Shown: piece by piece, positions 1-11,190 of the stretch
Numbering within the stretch: the stretch's first letter is position 1
Layout: every line of letters starts with the position of its first letter
Source: Fragum whitleyi
Taxonomy: Eukaryota > Mollusca > Bivalvia > Cardiida > Cardiidae
DNA: 64,000 nucleotides
Direction: 5' to 3'
Assembly: GCA_948146395.1 (NCBI GenBank)
Contig: OX411543.1
Location: 70,732,948-70,796,947, forward strand
Position numbers and translations under genes: made by a program
The notes under the pieces: model-generated
Database searches by the model: none
What the model was told of the DNA's origin: nothing
Seen by the model: the letters and a program-made list of their open reading frames with translations, nothing else

Positions 1-577
1 TTAGTTATTAAGTTATTGCAGAATCCATTTTTTGCCATATTTTCACTATTTCCGTTACCATAGCAACCGCACTTTTTGTCAAAGAACAAAGATAAAATGA
101 TGTGCATAATCTACACATTGCCATCTAGTCATATACCAAGTCTCATCAAATTAGCTTGCTTACTTATTAACTTATCGCAGGATCCAATATTTTTTGCCAT
201 ATTTTCACTATTTCCGTAACCATAGCAACAACAATTTTAGTCTAAAAACAAAAATAAAATGATGTGCATAATCTACACATTGCCATATAGTCATATACCA
301 AGTCTCATCAAACTAGCTTGCTTAGTTATTATCTTATCGCAGGATCCCATTTTTGGCCATATTTTCACTATTTCTGTAACCATAGCAACCTCAATTTAAG
401 TCGAAAAACAAAACATCTAGTCATATACCAACTTTCATCAAAAACGCTTGCTTAGTTATTAAGTTATCGCGGGATCCAGATTTGAGCGGACAGACGGACG
501 GACGGACGGACAGACGGACGGACAGACGGAGGGCAAACCTATAGTCCCCCCCGGTGTGAACACCGGTAGGGGACTAA
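1..577 (-). mobile_element. Helentron-like minisatellite element, AGTCCCC family (truncated by window start)
   Basis: Read on the minus strand, the 5' end is at about 577 with AGTCCCC, followed by a hairpin around ACCGGTGTTCACACCGG. A GGAC/GACG-rich simple repeat (489-535) comes next, then about three tandem copies of a ~160-bp unit. Unit starts lie near 1, 162, 322 and 451, the last spacing shortened to ~130 bp. The 3' end lies outside the window. The order hairpin, simple repeat, tandem core matches the elements at 28145, 33554 and 46201. Assignment to rolling-circle elements is inference. Confidence 0.6.
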
Positions 578-870
578 AAATGCATTCTACCCGCTTCCAT
601 GGCAGGAAGGGGGAGGGTTTATCTTAATACCAATTTACTTGTAATCATTTGAACGATTGTGAAGTATCATACATTCAGCATATAGATACGTTGTTATGAT
701 CATTTATCTTATAAATATACAAATATCCGTGTGATAACATCCCGTATGATATTTTTTATGATATCACATAGTTATTTTTAGAACAATGATATAATGCGGT
801 TATTTTTTGAAACTTGCATTTCAGTTAGAAACATCGACGAAAACAAGATAAAAAGGGGTTATGAGATAAA

Positions 871-1018
871 AATAATACATACTTAATGTATTGTATGAAA
901 AAAATATATAATCGGTTGTGAGAATTGATAATTGTCTCGGCAGAGCCTCGACAATGATCATTTCTCCCAACCTCGTTAGATATTTTTTCTCATACAAAAC
1001 ACTAAGTGCGTATTATAT
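871..1018. mobile_element. Fold-back MITE
   Basis: Two arms of about 70 bp are imperfect reverse complements and meet at a short loop near 941-946. The outer ends are AATAATACATACTTAA on the left and, on the right, a tract that reads ATATAATACGCACTTA on the opposite strand. No coding capacity. The class is unassigned. The stretch 578-870 contains nothing recognisable. Confidence 0.6.
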
Positions 1019-1175
1019 ATTTATATACGATATTTTTCAAAAGAGGATTTATTTCATATAATGAACTTGGGAACTTGTGGAAACGCACTTTCCCTTTTCA
1101 ATCAGAAGCGGACATATTTTGCTCTTTGAATGCGCCTTAAGCACAGAAGTGTAACATGCAGTTAAAAACATTAAA

Positions 1176-1300
1176 AATGTCGAGAAATTGACAAGGTGGG
1201 TGGACTTGGAATGATTTTGGAATGAAAGTGGATGAGTGCGATAGGCTGAGTTTGAGTGAACTTCAAGAAAAGTAATACATTATCTCTAATTTGGGCGGTA
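1176..1300 (+). repeat. Fragment of DNA-transposon-like repeat R
   Basis: Shares the start GAGAAATTGACAAGGT and following TGATTTTGGAATGA with the copies at 1538 and 3515. Only the left end is recognisable. The bases 1301-1537 hold no other identifiable feature. Confidence 0.45.
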
Positions 1301-1537
1301 ATATATATTCGAGATCTTTATTCAGGAAATAAAGGCGAAATTGCCTATCAAAACATATAGATCTATTTACAGGCGAAACATCATAAATGCAGTCAGTGGT
1401 GAACATTATTAAGCTCGAAGAATTTAAACAAGAAAATGAAGACTTTCTATATTTTGTGATGCTTGTGATGGTAACGTAACATCAGAAACATTTGATAGAA
1501 ATACGAGAGAATAACCTTAAAACAATACAGTAAACAA

Positions 1538-1916
1538 CATCGTGAAATTGACAAGGTGAATGATTTTGGAATGATTCAAGAATGAAATTGAATGCGCGTG
1601 TCGAGCGAGTTTTGAGTGAATTTAATGAAAGGTAATCCTATATCGCAAATTTTGTTCAGGTTGAACAAAATTAACAATATTGATAACCTTCCTTTGATAA
1701 AATATGCATACAGGTTCTATAGACAGCTTCCTATCTCTTCAAGAACCTATTAGACGCTCACAATTTGAATTATGTCAGTGAAATCACGATTATTCTCTAT
1801 CAAAATTTAAATGACGTTGTTGATTCTATACTTTTCAATGAGTTTGAGCGTTTTTGAATGGTTTTAGTGAGTGTTTGGAATGAATGAATGGAGCGCTGAG
1901 TGGCAAATTGTCATAA
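1538..1916 (+). mobile_element. DNA-transposon-like repeat R, copy 1
   Basis: Begins ATCGTGAAATTGACAAGG. The right end of copy 2 (9866-9926) is the reverse complement of this start, so the family has terminal inverted repeats. Near its right side it carries GAATGAATGGAGCGCTGAG, an uninterrupted version of the site that copy 2 shows split by the LINE at 5054-9865. Non-coding and presumably non-autonomous. Confidence 0.5.
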
Positions 1917-2060
1917 TTTGATCCATAAGTGAATGATAATTCTTCAATTTGACCAAAAACATGGAAAAAAATATTTCAGTAGGGGACGTATTTCAATAGG
2001 GAGCCGACACATGATGATATAGTCATAAGGAAAATATTTTTGAAATCAATGTTTATTAAT

Positions 2061-2807
2061 ATAGACTAGGGATTGGACTCCACCAAGGCCCTTCCAAACC
2101 ACGTCTTCATCCCAGACTCGATTTCTAGCACATTTTAGGAGCAAGTAAAATAAAATGCTCGATGACAAGCCAAATAATTATTTTGTACGTTTTACGCTTT
2201 TTGTCCACAAAGTAATCAAGTTTTTGCGTATCAAACTTCAAACGATAAACATTATGCCAAAATCGGGTAGTCGGACACAGGTTCGTAACACTCAAGTCAA
2301 TTCGAAAGTGCAATACAGGGATATGGAAGGCGAATGACACTCTATATATTGATCATTTATGATTTTCTTTAAAATTCAGTATCACAAATCCTATCAAAAT
2401 GACCCACTATACGGCTGCACCTTCGAATATTTGCTGCAGTTTCGATGACTTAATGTTGAATTTCGTCACATATTTACCGATGACATTAGACTGAAGGAAA
2501 TTCGATATTGCAGCAAATATTCAACGTTGCAGACGTGTTGTATTAATTTGATATACGTCAACTTAGTCCCTGAATTGCATTTTAAGGATGACATGAGTGT
2601 TGCGAACCTGTGTCCGATTAACCAATGTTGGCAACAATTTTATATTTTGACGTTTAATACGTCTAAACATACCTATTGCATGATTAAATGTCCATTTACA
2701 TCCTATAGGATAATGTTTTAGCTCGTTCTACAGGTTTAACTATAAAAATGCACGAGAAATCAACGCTCGGGTGAAACCGGGGTAGGAGGGTCCAATCCCT
2801 TGTCTAT
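2061..2807. mobile_element. Large fold-back (inverted-repeat) element, ~750 bp
   Basis: The ends are ATAGACTAGGGATTGGAC on the left and its near reverse complement on the right (2783-2807). Long diverged arms (about 2061-2400 and 2480-2807) pair across a central region that itself contains inverted TTGCTGCA/TGCAGCAA tracts. The arms are similar enough that opposite-strand reading frames give related peptides (LSVTNLCP and MSVANLCP). That similarity results from the inverted repeat and is not evidence for a gene. 2808-3514 holds nothing recognisable. Confidence 0.6.
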
Positions 2808-3714
2808 GTAACTAAATTATCATGTGTCGACTACCTGTTGTTAAAATTCGGACCGTGTTTTCAGCGAAGCCGGAGAATCATGTCCGCCTTAACCGGTTAG
2901 AATTTTATTTGAGCGGTTCCGACCGGATTATTTCTAATGAAATTTGCAAAACCACCCTTTGTCCCAACTCATATCCATTTTGTAAATACAATGTAGTTTG
3001 TTTCGAAAATTGCTGCCATAAAAATGAGCTTCAGATTTACTCTATATATTAATAAACGCTTAATTTGCAGTTCATTCTATAAAGGACTGAACAGTTGATT
3101 CATTAAGCTTTACAACAGAATATTTAATGTAGTTTTCTAAAATGTAGCTGTACATTTGCACTTCATATCTATGAGGGGAAAAGCCACGGATATTTTTTAG
3201 GGTGAATTACCTAATTCCTTGGATTACCCCTTATAATACACACTTATTCCATTCTCACTTTCTACAGAGTGTGTGATAAAGTGTGCCACTCCTCTCCCTC
3301 TAGCTTTATTTTGGTGTATTTGTCTCTGTCCGCCTGTGATTTATCTACATGTAATATTCTGAAAACTTATAACTACGCTTTTTCAAGATGTAATTTAATA
3401 ATATCAATTAATCAATATAACGTGGCACCTGGAATGATTTCTATCGGACTGAGAGTCAATTTCACAATATTGCTAACTGTACATTTTGATCAAAGACTAT
3501 ACTTAACAATATCACTTAACAACAAATTGACAAGAAGAGTGATTTTGGAATGACATTGGATGAGTGTTTTGAGTAAATTTAAAGGGAGAAATCAAATACA
3601 GTATCGCTAATTCTGTGTCTGTTTGACTTCTATATGGACCACGTTTCGTCGAAAATCTCAGAATCGAATTCGTATTTTTGTCTTTTTATATCATATTTTC
3701 ATACAAATACCATG

Positions 3715-3718
<4 letters not shown>

Positions 3719-3752
<34 letters not shown>
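3719..3752 (+). repeat. Poly-T tract
   Basis: Run of about 34 T. A second shorter T run is at 4685-4704. Confidence 0.95.
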
Positions 3753-4153
3753 CAGAATTTTTGAAGGTGAAATAATTAGTTTGTCCGTCCGTCTACATGT
3801 TAACTTTCAGCCTTTCATACTTACTCGCTTATATAATAAAACGGAACAGCGAATTGTCTACCCAAAAATAGTTCTGATTTGCATAGGTGCCGAGTCAAAA
3901 GTGAATAAATTTTGGCAAATCGTTTTAGTATAAAATCGAGTATTTTTGTAAAATTGATTTTGTAGATTTTTTTTTACTTCCTTAGGATATCAAATCTTAG
4001 TGTATGCTGTATTTTTTACAAAAACAGTTTGACCAGATAATTGATAATAGTTTTTATCCATTCTGAGATGAACCCCATTTTCTCTTATTTAGACCAATCA
4101 AAAAGGATTATTATACGAAGTCGTTGTGATTTTCACGAGGAAAACTAGATAAG

Positions 4154-4406
4154 TTGATTGATTGATTGATTGATTGAATGGAGTTTAACGCCGCTTTCAA
4201 AATTATTTCAGTTATATCGTGGCGGCTGGAGCACCTAACAATGGTTTCCCGGTATTTCTCTCACCAGTACAACTACCACATTCTTTCCTAGCCTCAAGCT
4301 GCTATCTCACATAGGTCTACGTTTATCGGCAACCTATTGGTGAGAGACAAATTGTCGGAAAGAATGAGTGCCGCCGTTGGGGATCGAACCCGGGACCTCT
4401 AGATTG
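4154..4406 (-). mobile_element. tRNA-derived SINE, family A
   Basis: Minus-strand SINE of 253 bp flanked by the 11-bp direct repeat AACTAGATAAG (4143-4153 and 4407-4417), a target-site duplication. On the minus strand it begins just before a tRNA box B-like GGTTCGATCC, then a body with CACTCATTCTTTCCGAC and GTGAGAGAAATACC, and ends in (CAAT)n. The tRNA head is mostly missing, so the copy is 5' truncated. Other copies are at 25770, 26190, 30530, 32876, 39870, 48224, 54682 and 57728. Confidence 0.85.
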
Positions 4407-5220
4407 AACTAGATAAGCAGGCGAGTTATAACGGTACAAATCCCAGGATATTTAACTTTAAGAGTCCTGACAATCGATATGCTAATTAGCTTTTCCAAAT
4501 ATGGAATAATGGACATTTCTTCTGTCAGATGATTGGTAGAAAACCACGTGTTTTTACAATTTGTTTACACTTTCTTACAACTAAACAGCTTTCACCACCC
4601 CCGTGTTTTAGAACAGAAAATGCGAAAATATCATCATTAGCTAGATAGACAAAATCATTATTTTAAAATAATCTTTTTTCCATTTTTTTTTTTTTTTTTT
4701 TTTTGAATGGTATTACGCTGAAGTTAATATTTTACCACATAGAAATCCTTCATTCGAACGCATTTTATGTAATTGATGAAAAGCTTGGTCCATATAGAAG
4801 TCAAACGGACTTTATGGATAACCAAAATTGGATATATTCATTACCTTCTTTTAACTAAATATGCAAACAAATTCTATAAATAGATTCATGTTCCTTGAAG
4901 AACCTTTTAGACGCTAACAATTTCAATTATGTTAAAAAAACGCCCCCCCCCCCTCCCCAATTTATTAAATATGAATGACGTTTTTACCACCATCTGTTAG
5001 TGAGTTTGGAGCGTTTTTGATTGTTTTGAGTGAGTGTATCGAACGAATGAACAGATAGATAGATAGATAGTTTATTTGACGTAAACTTTACAGTTTCTTG
5101 TCATATATAAACATTTTACATAATATAACACATGACATATATACGAACAGATTACAATAATTTTCATGAATGTCTGGAAGAGTAGCTGAAAAAGAGATAA
5201 AATAACAGAATATCGCAAAA

Positions 5221-8200
5221 TTAAGTATTGAATTCTGTGTCAGTTCTATGCAAAAAACCTTCCTTTAAAAATTTACAAAGATTCAAAAGAGTATTTTTAT
5301 CATTTGAATTAACCAAATTAACAAATTTCAACATATTCGGACGAGAGTAGAAATGTTTCTTCAAATAAGTTTTTCTTATGTCAGCGAAAAAAGGACATTC
5401 TAGCAAAAAGTGAAATTCGTCCTCTATTTCATTCAAGTCGCATGCTAAGCACAAACGCTGATTTCTTTCAACCCTATTATGACCATGTCTACCAGTTTCT
5501 ATCCGCAGGGTGTGAGACGACAATCTAAAATTGGATAAGTACAATCTCCACTTACGAGGGAGGGCATTTAGATAGAAAGATATATTATAATCGACTTTTA
5601 AATTTCTGTACGTACATAACACAGGACTGCTATTTAAACCGTTGTATAAAGTTTGTCTGAATTCATCTAGCAACTGTTGTTTAAAGATTTTGTGGAAGTT
5701 ATTATGATTAACGCTTAATGGGTCATTCCACACGTAACTAAAACCATGATCGTTTAATAGTTTTTTGACACTAGTACACCAATTATTGTCTTTACCACTG
5801 CAGGCAAGTAAAGCATCATAAGATGTTTTTATTAAAATGTTGTTTGAGGATATGATTTTCCCCCAGTATTTTATAATTCTAGAATGTTTGTTAATGTACA
5901 AGGGATATCTACCCAGTTCATGATAGACAGCTGCATTAGCAGTGGAACTTTTAACATTAAGCAATTTCTTACAATATTTAAGATGAATCCTCTCAAGATT
6001 CGTCGATTTGTGGAAACCATTGATTTCACAAGAATATGAAAGGGTTGACCCAACAAAAGCATCGAACAACTGCAATAGTGTCGTAGTTTCAAAGTCAATT
6101 TTTTTTGTTTTAGCAAGTAGTATATTTAAGGCCTTTAACGCTTTATCGGATAATATTCTGGTGTTAACTTCAAAGTTCCCCGTGTAACTAAATGTTGTTC
6201 CAAGATAAGGGAAGGTATTGACAGTTTCTATTTTTTCGCCGTTGTAAAACCAAACTTCATTTGCTTTAAGTGTACCCTTTTTCCTGAAGACCATGACTTT
6301 TGTTTTAGCAGTGTTTACTTCTAGGCCCCATTTGTTGCAATAAGTTAACAATTTATTTAAACTATTTTGTAAATCTAATGGGTTTTCACTTAAAATAACG
6401 ATATCGTCTGCGAAAAGAAGAAGTAAAATTTTTACATCATCAAAGTTTAAACCGCACGAAGTGTCTCCCTGCAAATAAAGTTCTAAGTCCTCGATGAAAA
6501 GAGAAAATAATAGGGGTGACATAATCTCCCCCTGTTTTAGGCCTACGTGGCTTTCGAATGCAGGGGACGTGATATTATTTACTTTTACAAAGGCCTTAAC
6601 CTTAGAATACATGTCTCTTATTATTCTCAGCATTTTACCTTTAACCCCAATATCAAATAGCTTAAACCATAATCCCTTGCGGTACACACTGTCAAACGCC
6701 TTTTTAAAATCTATAAAAGCTGCGTATAAACGTTTGTTTTGAGATAATGTTTTCTGTATAAGGGAGTTAAGGACAAAGCAAGCATCCGTTGTTGATCGTT
6801 TTTGCCTAAAACCAAATTGGGCATCAGATAATACATCATTATTTTCACAAAAATTGCTAAGTCTACGATTTAAAATTGATGTAAAAATCTTTGACAAACA
6901 ACTTACTAGAGTAATGCCCCTGTAATTATTAACATCATCCGGGTCATTTTTCTTATGCAATGGTATTATAATTCCTTCTGACCACTGGTCAGGAAAGCAA
7001 CCAGAGTTATAGATAATATTGAATAAATCAACTAAATGAGAAGATATAATATCACTGCCTTCAATAAAAAATTCATTTAAAAGACAATCACTACCCATAG
7101 CTTTATTTCGACTGAGTTTATGAATAGCATACTCCACTTCTTGCAATGTTATTGGTTGGTCGAGCTCATCAAAATTACAATAGGACGAGTCAAAATTATT
7201 GTTTTCGCAAAATATTTCGGCCTCTGGGACATGTGCACTTGAGATATCATCAGCCATGCTCGAGAAATAATTATAGAAATCTTCAGCCGACAAATTGTTA
7301 CACGCTAATGATTTTTTCTTACAAAAAAGATTCCAAAAATCCTTTGGTTTAGAGTGTCGCAACCTTTCGATTTCTTTGACTTGTTTTTTATGATAAAGGG
7401 ATTTGTACTTTCGCACCGTTTTCTTATAATCGTATTTCAGTTTTATCATATTCTCTCTCTTTTCTTGTGTTTTGCAACGATTGTAAATTTTTAAAGCGTC
7501 TAAATAAAGGCGCTTTGAATTTCTACATTCGCTGTTGAACCAGACCGCTTTTTTCGTTGTTTCATGAAATTTAGGTTTATTGGATTGGGTTATTTCCCTT
7601 GAGAATAATTTATCCGTTACATTACGAATTACTGTGCAAAAATTATTTAAAACATCGTTAACATATTCATGACTATCGTTATTTTGTTGAGAATAAAAAA
7701 CACGATTTAATTCTGGTAGTTCACTAATCAATAATTTGCGAAACTCAGACGACAGGTCACTGTTCCATTTATATGAAATAAAGCGTGTTTCGGTTGGCTT
7801 AACCGTAAAGGCGTTACCTTCGATCAAAAATGACAGGGGGGCGTGGTCTGACCATTCGTTAAAATCATGAACTGTGAAATTAGTGATGTGTTTAAAATTT
7901 TCCTCTTTTAACAATAGATAATCGATAACACTATGGGAATTGTGATTTGCAAAAGTAAATGATCCTGCTTTATCATTGCCAAGCCTTCCATTCGCAATAC
8001 GCAGAGAGGAAGACTTGCAAAGATCGAGCAGTTTAAGGCCAAATGAGTTATATACTTTATCCTGTGTATTGCGATTGAAAAATAAATCAGGCTCATAAGC
8101 ATCATAATCAATAAAATCTATGTTAATATCATTCTCAATAAAATCTAGTCGAGAACCAACCCTAGAGTTAAAGTCCCCAAATAAGTAAATTGAACCTAAA

Positions 8201-8646
8201 TCCGTGAAAAAGTTAATATCGTCTTGCAAAATCTGAAATAAGTCTACATTATGAACATTGTAGGAAGGGGAAGTTTCGCCCCATATATAGTTACCACATA
8301 GGAAAACATCAGACTCTAAGTTAAAAAAGTCCCTTTTTAATTGTAACCAAATAATTGTATCAAAGTGGTTCTTAATTAATCGAATTCCATTTTTCAAATG
8401 AGTTTTAAAGTAAACAATAATTCCGCCGCTATTTCTGCGGGCCCTTCGATTCTGATATTTCCTGTACAAATTGAAATAATTATAGCCACTTAATTCAATG
8501 TCTGACGTTTTGCTACACCATGATTCATACAAAAATATTATATCATAAGAGTTTAAAAAATTAACAAAGTCAGGGTTTTCCTTCTTTTCACTGGTAAGTC
8601 CATTTAAGTTCCACGAAAGAATATTGAGCTTCTCTCCCGCCCTCTC
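5221..8646 (-). CDS. LINE ORF2: APE endonuclease / reverse transcriptase
   Basis: An open frame of 1141 residues directly follows the ORF1 stop codon. It encodes the enzyme that nicks the target and reverse-transcribes the element RNA. The APE domain is N-terminal: LNILSWNLNGL near residues 6-16, ESW near 40, GDFNSR at 157-162, SDHAP at 266-270. The reverse transcriptase follows, with NYRGITL, DFKKAFD (646-652), LKQGEIMSPLL and the catalytic FADD at 745-748. A C-terminal Cys/His cluster (CLAC...H...C) lies near residue 1080. No ATG occurs in frame before residue 400, and the endonuclease lies upstream of that. Expression must therefore come from readthrough of the ORF1 TAG, reinitiation at a non-ATG codon, or an ancestral joined ORF. 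The frame stops with TAA at 5223-5221. Confidence 0.93.
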   Translation of the reverse strand, partial: ERAGEKLNILSWNLNGLTSEKKENPDFVNFLNSYDIIFLYESWCSKTSDIELSGYNYFNLYRKYQNRRARRNSGGIIVYFKTHLKNGIRLIKNHFDTIIWLQLKRDFFNLESDVFLCGNYIWGETSPSYNVHNVDLFQILQDDINFFTDLGSIYLFGDFNSRVGSRLDFIENDINIDFIDYDAYEPDLFFNRNTQDKVYNSFGLKLLDLCKSSSLRIANGRLGNDKAGSFTFANHNSHSVIDYLLLKEENFKHITNFTVHDFNEWSDHAPLSFLIEGNAFTVKPTETRFISYKWNSDLSSEFRKLLISELPELNRVFYSQQNNDSHEYVNDVLNNFCTVIRNVTDKLFSREITQSNKPKFHETTKKAVWFNSECRNSKRLYLDALKIYNRCKTQEKRENMIKLKYDYKKTVRKYKSLYHKKQVKEIERLRHSKPKDFWNLFCKKKSLACNNLSAEDFYNYFSSMADDISSAHVPEAEIFCENNNFDSSYCNFDELDQPITLQEVEYAIHKLSRNKAMGSDCLLNEFFIEGSDIISSHLVDLFNIIYNSGCFPDQWSEGIIIPLHKKNDPDDVNNYRGITLVSCLSKIFTSILNRRLSNFCENNDVLSDAQFGFRQKRSTTDACFVLNSLIQKTLSQNKRLYAAFIDFKKAFDSVYRKGLWFKLFDIGVKGKMLRIIRDMYSKVKAFVKVNNITSPAFESHVGLKQGEIMSPLLFSLFIEDLELYLQGDTSCGLNFDDVKILLLLFADDIVILSENPLDLQNSLNKLLTYCNKWGLEVNTAKTKVMVFRKKGTLKANEVWFYNGEKIETVNTFPYLGTTFSYTGNFEVNTRILSDKALKALNILLAKTKKIDFETTTLLQLFDAFVGSTLSYSCEINGFHKSTNLERIHLKYCKKLLNVKSSTANAAVYHELGRYPLYINKHSRIIKYWGKIISSNNILIKTSYDALLACSGKDNNWCTSVKKLLNDHGFSYVWNDPLSVNHNNFHKIFKQQLLDEFRQTLYNGLNSSPVLCTYRNLKVDYNISFYLNALPRKWRLYLSNFRLSSHTLRIETGRHGHNRVERNQRLCLACDLNEIEDEFHFLLECPFFADIRKTYLKKHFYSRPNMLKFVNLVNSNDKNTLLNLCKFLKEGFLHRTDTEFNT

Positions 8647-9699
8647 CTACTCCTTTTCCACAGTGTTCGATACTACCTTACCGTCTATATACAGTTTATC
8701 ATAGCTTAACCATGCTTTATGACCAGCCTTGATCGCGTCTCTCATCTTAGGCACCAGACCCTTTCGTTTTACCGCTATTTCACGTGGAAACTGTTCAAAT
8801 AAAAAGAAGTCAGTTTCATTCAGTTGTTTCCCCTGCTTTCTAACAGTTTCTCGGTCCTTGAAGTATGAAAATTTAGCCACGATATGCCTGTGGCGTAACT
8901 TTTCACTAGTTTGCCCCATTCTGTGCACCCTTTCAAATTGAATGTTTTTAACTAAATCTGTGGCAATTTTCAATTTGTCAGCCATGAACCCTCGCAAAAT
9001 ATTCTCCGTTTCCTCCGGTGTTTCCCTATCCTTTTCCGGAATATTTCCGAAAACGAGGTTATTGCGCATGGATTGGGATTGAACGTACAGTAGATCGTCC
9101 TTCAAGCGGTCATTCTCCCTTTCCAACGACGTGATTTTATCTTGCGCAAGGCCCAGTGCGAAGTTTGTGTTATCAATTTTATCGGACATACATTTTATCT
9201 CCTGATCGGCCTGATCAGTCTGCTTCTTCGTTTCAACAACAAATGACCAAATCTTTTTAATTTCTAATTCAAAGTCTGTTACCTTTTTCTCCAAAATATC
9301 CAGTTTTTCAAGTTTTTTATCCATAACACCGAGTTTAGATTCCAATCTTTTTAAATAACCCAATACAGTATTATCACCTGAGCCACTATCGGTCGTACCA
9401 CTTGAAAGACTATCCTTTGACACATTTTGCTCATTTTGCACATTTTGCGAGTTTTGCACAGTGACACTTTGTGATTTCGATGTTTTAGATGGCGATGCCG
9501 GGGGTGTGCTAAATAAATCCATTTCTCCAGTTAACTCGTCCTCATATAATGTTGAACGTACGACTCGCAAAGCCTCACTCACTGTAACTCCCGTTTGTTT
9601 TGAATTATTTGTCCCATTTTTCGGTGAGCCGCCATTACGCGCCGATTTTGAATCCTTTTCAGTTTGATTGTTTTGACTATTTTTCCTTTTTCGACCCAT
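8647..9699 (-). CDS. LINE ORF1: L1-type RNA-binding protein
   Basis: 350 residues starting at ATG 9699. The N-terminus is basic and low-complexity (MGRKRKNSQNN). A Ser/Thr/Gln/Asn-rich linker follows, then a heptad-like coiled coil around residues 105-205 (LKRLESKLGVMDKKLEKL onwards). After it comes an RRM-like block beginning near NNLVFGNIPE and a basic C-terminal domain (RHIVAKFSYFKDRE). This order matches the trimeric RNA chaperone ORF1p of L1-like elements (Transposase_22 family), which coats element RNA. It ends with TAG at 8649-8647. The same frame stays open into ORF2 without another stop, an unusually close one-codon separation. Confidence 0.88.
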   Translation of the reverse strand: MGRKRKNSQNNQTEKDSKSARNGGSPKNGTNNSKQTGVTVSEALRVVRSTLYEDELTGEMDLFSTPPASPSKTSKSQSVTVQNSQNVQNEQNVSKDSLSSGTTDSGSGDNTVLGYLKRLESKLGVMDKKLEKLDILEKKVTDFELEIKKIWSFVVETKKQTDQADQEIKCMSDKIDNTNFALGLAQDKITSLERENDRLKDDLLYVQSQSMRNNLVFGNIPEKDRETPEETENILRGFMADKLKIATDLVKNIQFERVHRMGQTSEKLRHRHIVAKFSYFKDRETVRKQGKQLNETDFFLFEQFPREIAVKRKGLVPKMRDAIKAGHKAWLSYDKLYIDGKVVSNTVEKE

Positions 9700-9865
9700 T
9701 ACAAGCCAAAATATCTTGTAGATTCCATAAGAATGGTTGACACAAAACGTTTTTAAATACTTAAATTATGTCCGATCGATTTCAAACTCATTTTAAGCGA
9801 TTTATTTTATTTTTTTCGAGACTCCTAAAAAACCATGTCTGCTCGCCACCATGTCACGTGACACC

Positions 9866-9926
9866 TCAGAGCGCTGAGCGAGTGGTTTGGAATGGTTTTG
9901 ATCGATTTGTCAATTTCACGATAGTG
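9866..9926 (+). mobile_element. DNA-transposon-like repeat R, copy 2, right end
   Basis: GAGCGCTGAGCGAG followed by TTTGTCAATTTCACGAT. The latter is the reverse complement of the left end of copy 1 at 1538. It completes the repeat interrupted by the LINE. Confidence 0.45.
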
Positions 9927-10537
<611 letters not shown>

Positions 10538-10651
10538 GATTTAGCCTTCCATTTTCGTAAACTATAGAAATTTCTCAAAATTTTGTCCGGTGACATATGC
10601 TGATTTTTTGTTATATTGCAGTGAAGCAAATCCGCTTTACATTTTTCAAAC

Positions 10652-10790
10652 ATAACATAACATAACATATAGTTTATTCAGATAAATGACTTGAACAATA
10701 ATGTTCATCATCATTACATAGCAAATTATACAATTACATATGCAAATACATTGTTTGGCAAATGAACTTCAACTGATACTTTTTAACTAT
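10652..10790 (-). mobile_element. Possible truncated LINE 3' end
   Basis: On the minus strand, AATAAACTATATGTTATG with repeated TATG units resembles the 3' tail of the LINE at 5054 (AAATAAACTATCTATC). No coding sequence is left. Low certainty. Confidence 0.3.
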
Positions 10791-11190
10791 TAATTTACTG
10801 CTAGATCAATTTTTAAGTTATCTGAGTTTGTCCTGCATAATGAAAAAAAAATCCATCAAATATAAAACATTCACAAATAACAATAATGATTATAACTGTA
10901 AATCATCATTACTTTTTGTATATACCTTTACTGTACTTTATGGTCAACTTAAATTTTGTTGTTGTTTTTTTGTTACCATTTTTCATTTTATTTTGCTGTT
11001 TTCAAATAAGATTTATTTCCCAAATATCAGAAATCTTTGAACATCTTGTTGATAAAAGGGGGCGTTGTTCGGTGTCTTTCTGCTTCTTGAGATATGGGTC
11101 ATGTATTTCAATGAGTTTTGATTCGGGTCGTGTAGTCTGCATGCTTGGAGATGCGCGCTTTTTCCGTGACGTGAATCGTATGATCACAAG

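Larger units (their letters stand above)
3515..5053 (+). mobile_element. DNA-transposon-like repeat R, copy 2, left part
   Basis: Starts with AACAAATTGACAAGAAG, related to the left end of copy 1. Its tail (4855-5053) follows copy 1 through AGACGCTAACAATTT, ATGAATGACGTT, GAGCGTTTTTGA and GAACGAATGAA. It has grown by a poly-T tract (3719-3752), a SINE (4154-4406) and probably other insertions. It is interrupted at 5053/5054 by the LINE and resumes at 9866. Confidence 0.45.
5054..9865 (-). mobile_element. Non-LTR retrotransposon (LINE-1 of this window), near full length
   Basis: About 4.8 kb on the minus strand: 5' region (9865-9700), ORF1 (9699-8647), ORF2 (8646-5221), a ~165-bp 3' region and a (CTAT)n tail at 5054-5072. 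The borders come from repeat R: the left flank ends GAACGAATGAA and the right flank resumes GAGCGCTGAG. The uninterrupted copy at 1880-1900 has these adjoining. Both ORFs are open, so the insertion is probably young. L1-like ORF1, APE endonuclease and reverse transcriptase are recognisable. The exact clade is not assigned. Confidence 0.85.

Noticed and set aside
3634..3933. 99-codon ORF with a poly-Phe run
   Set aside because: Driven by the poly-T tract. No homology or gene structure.
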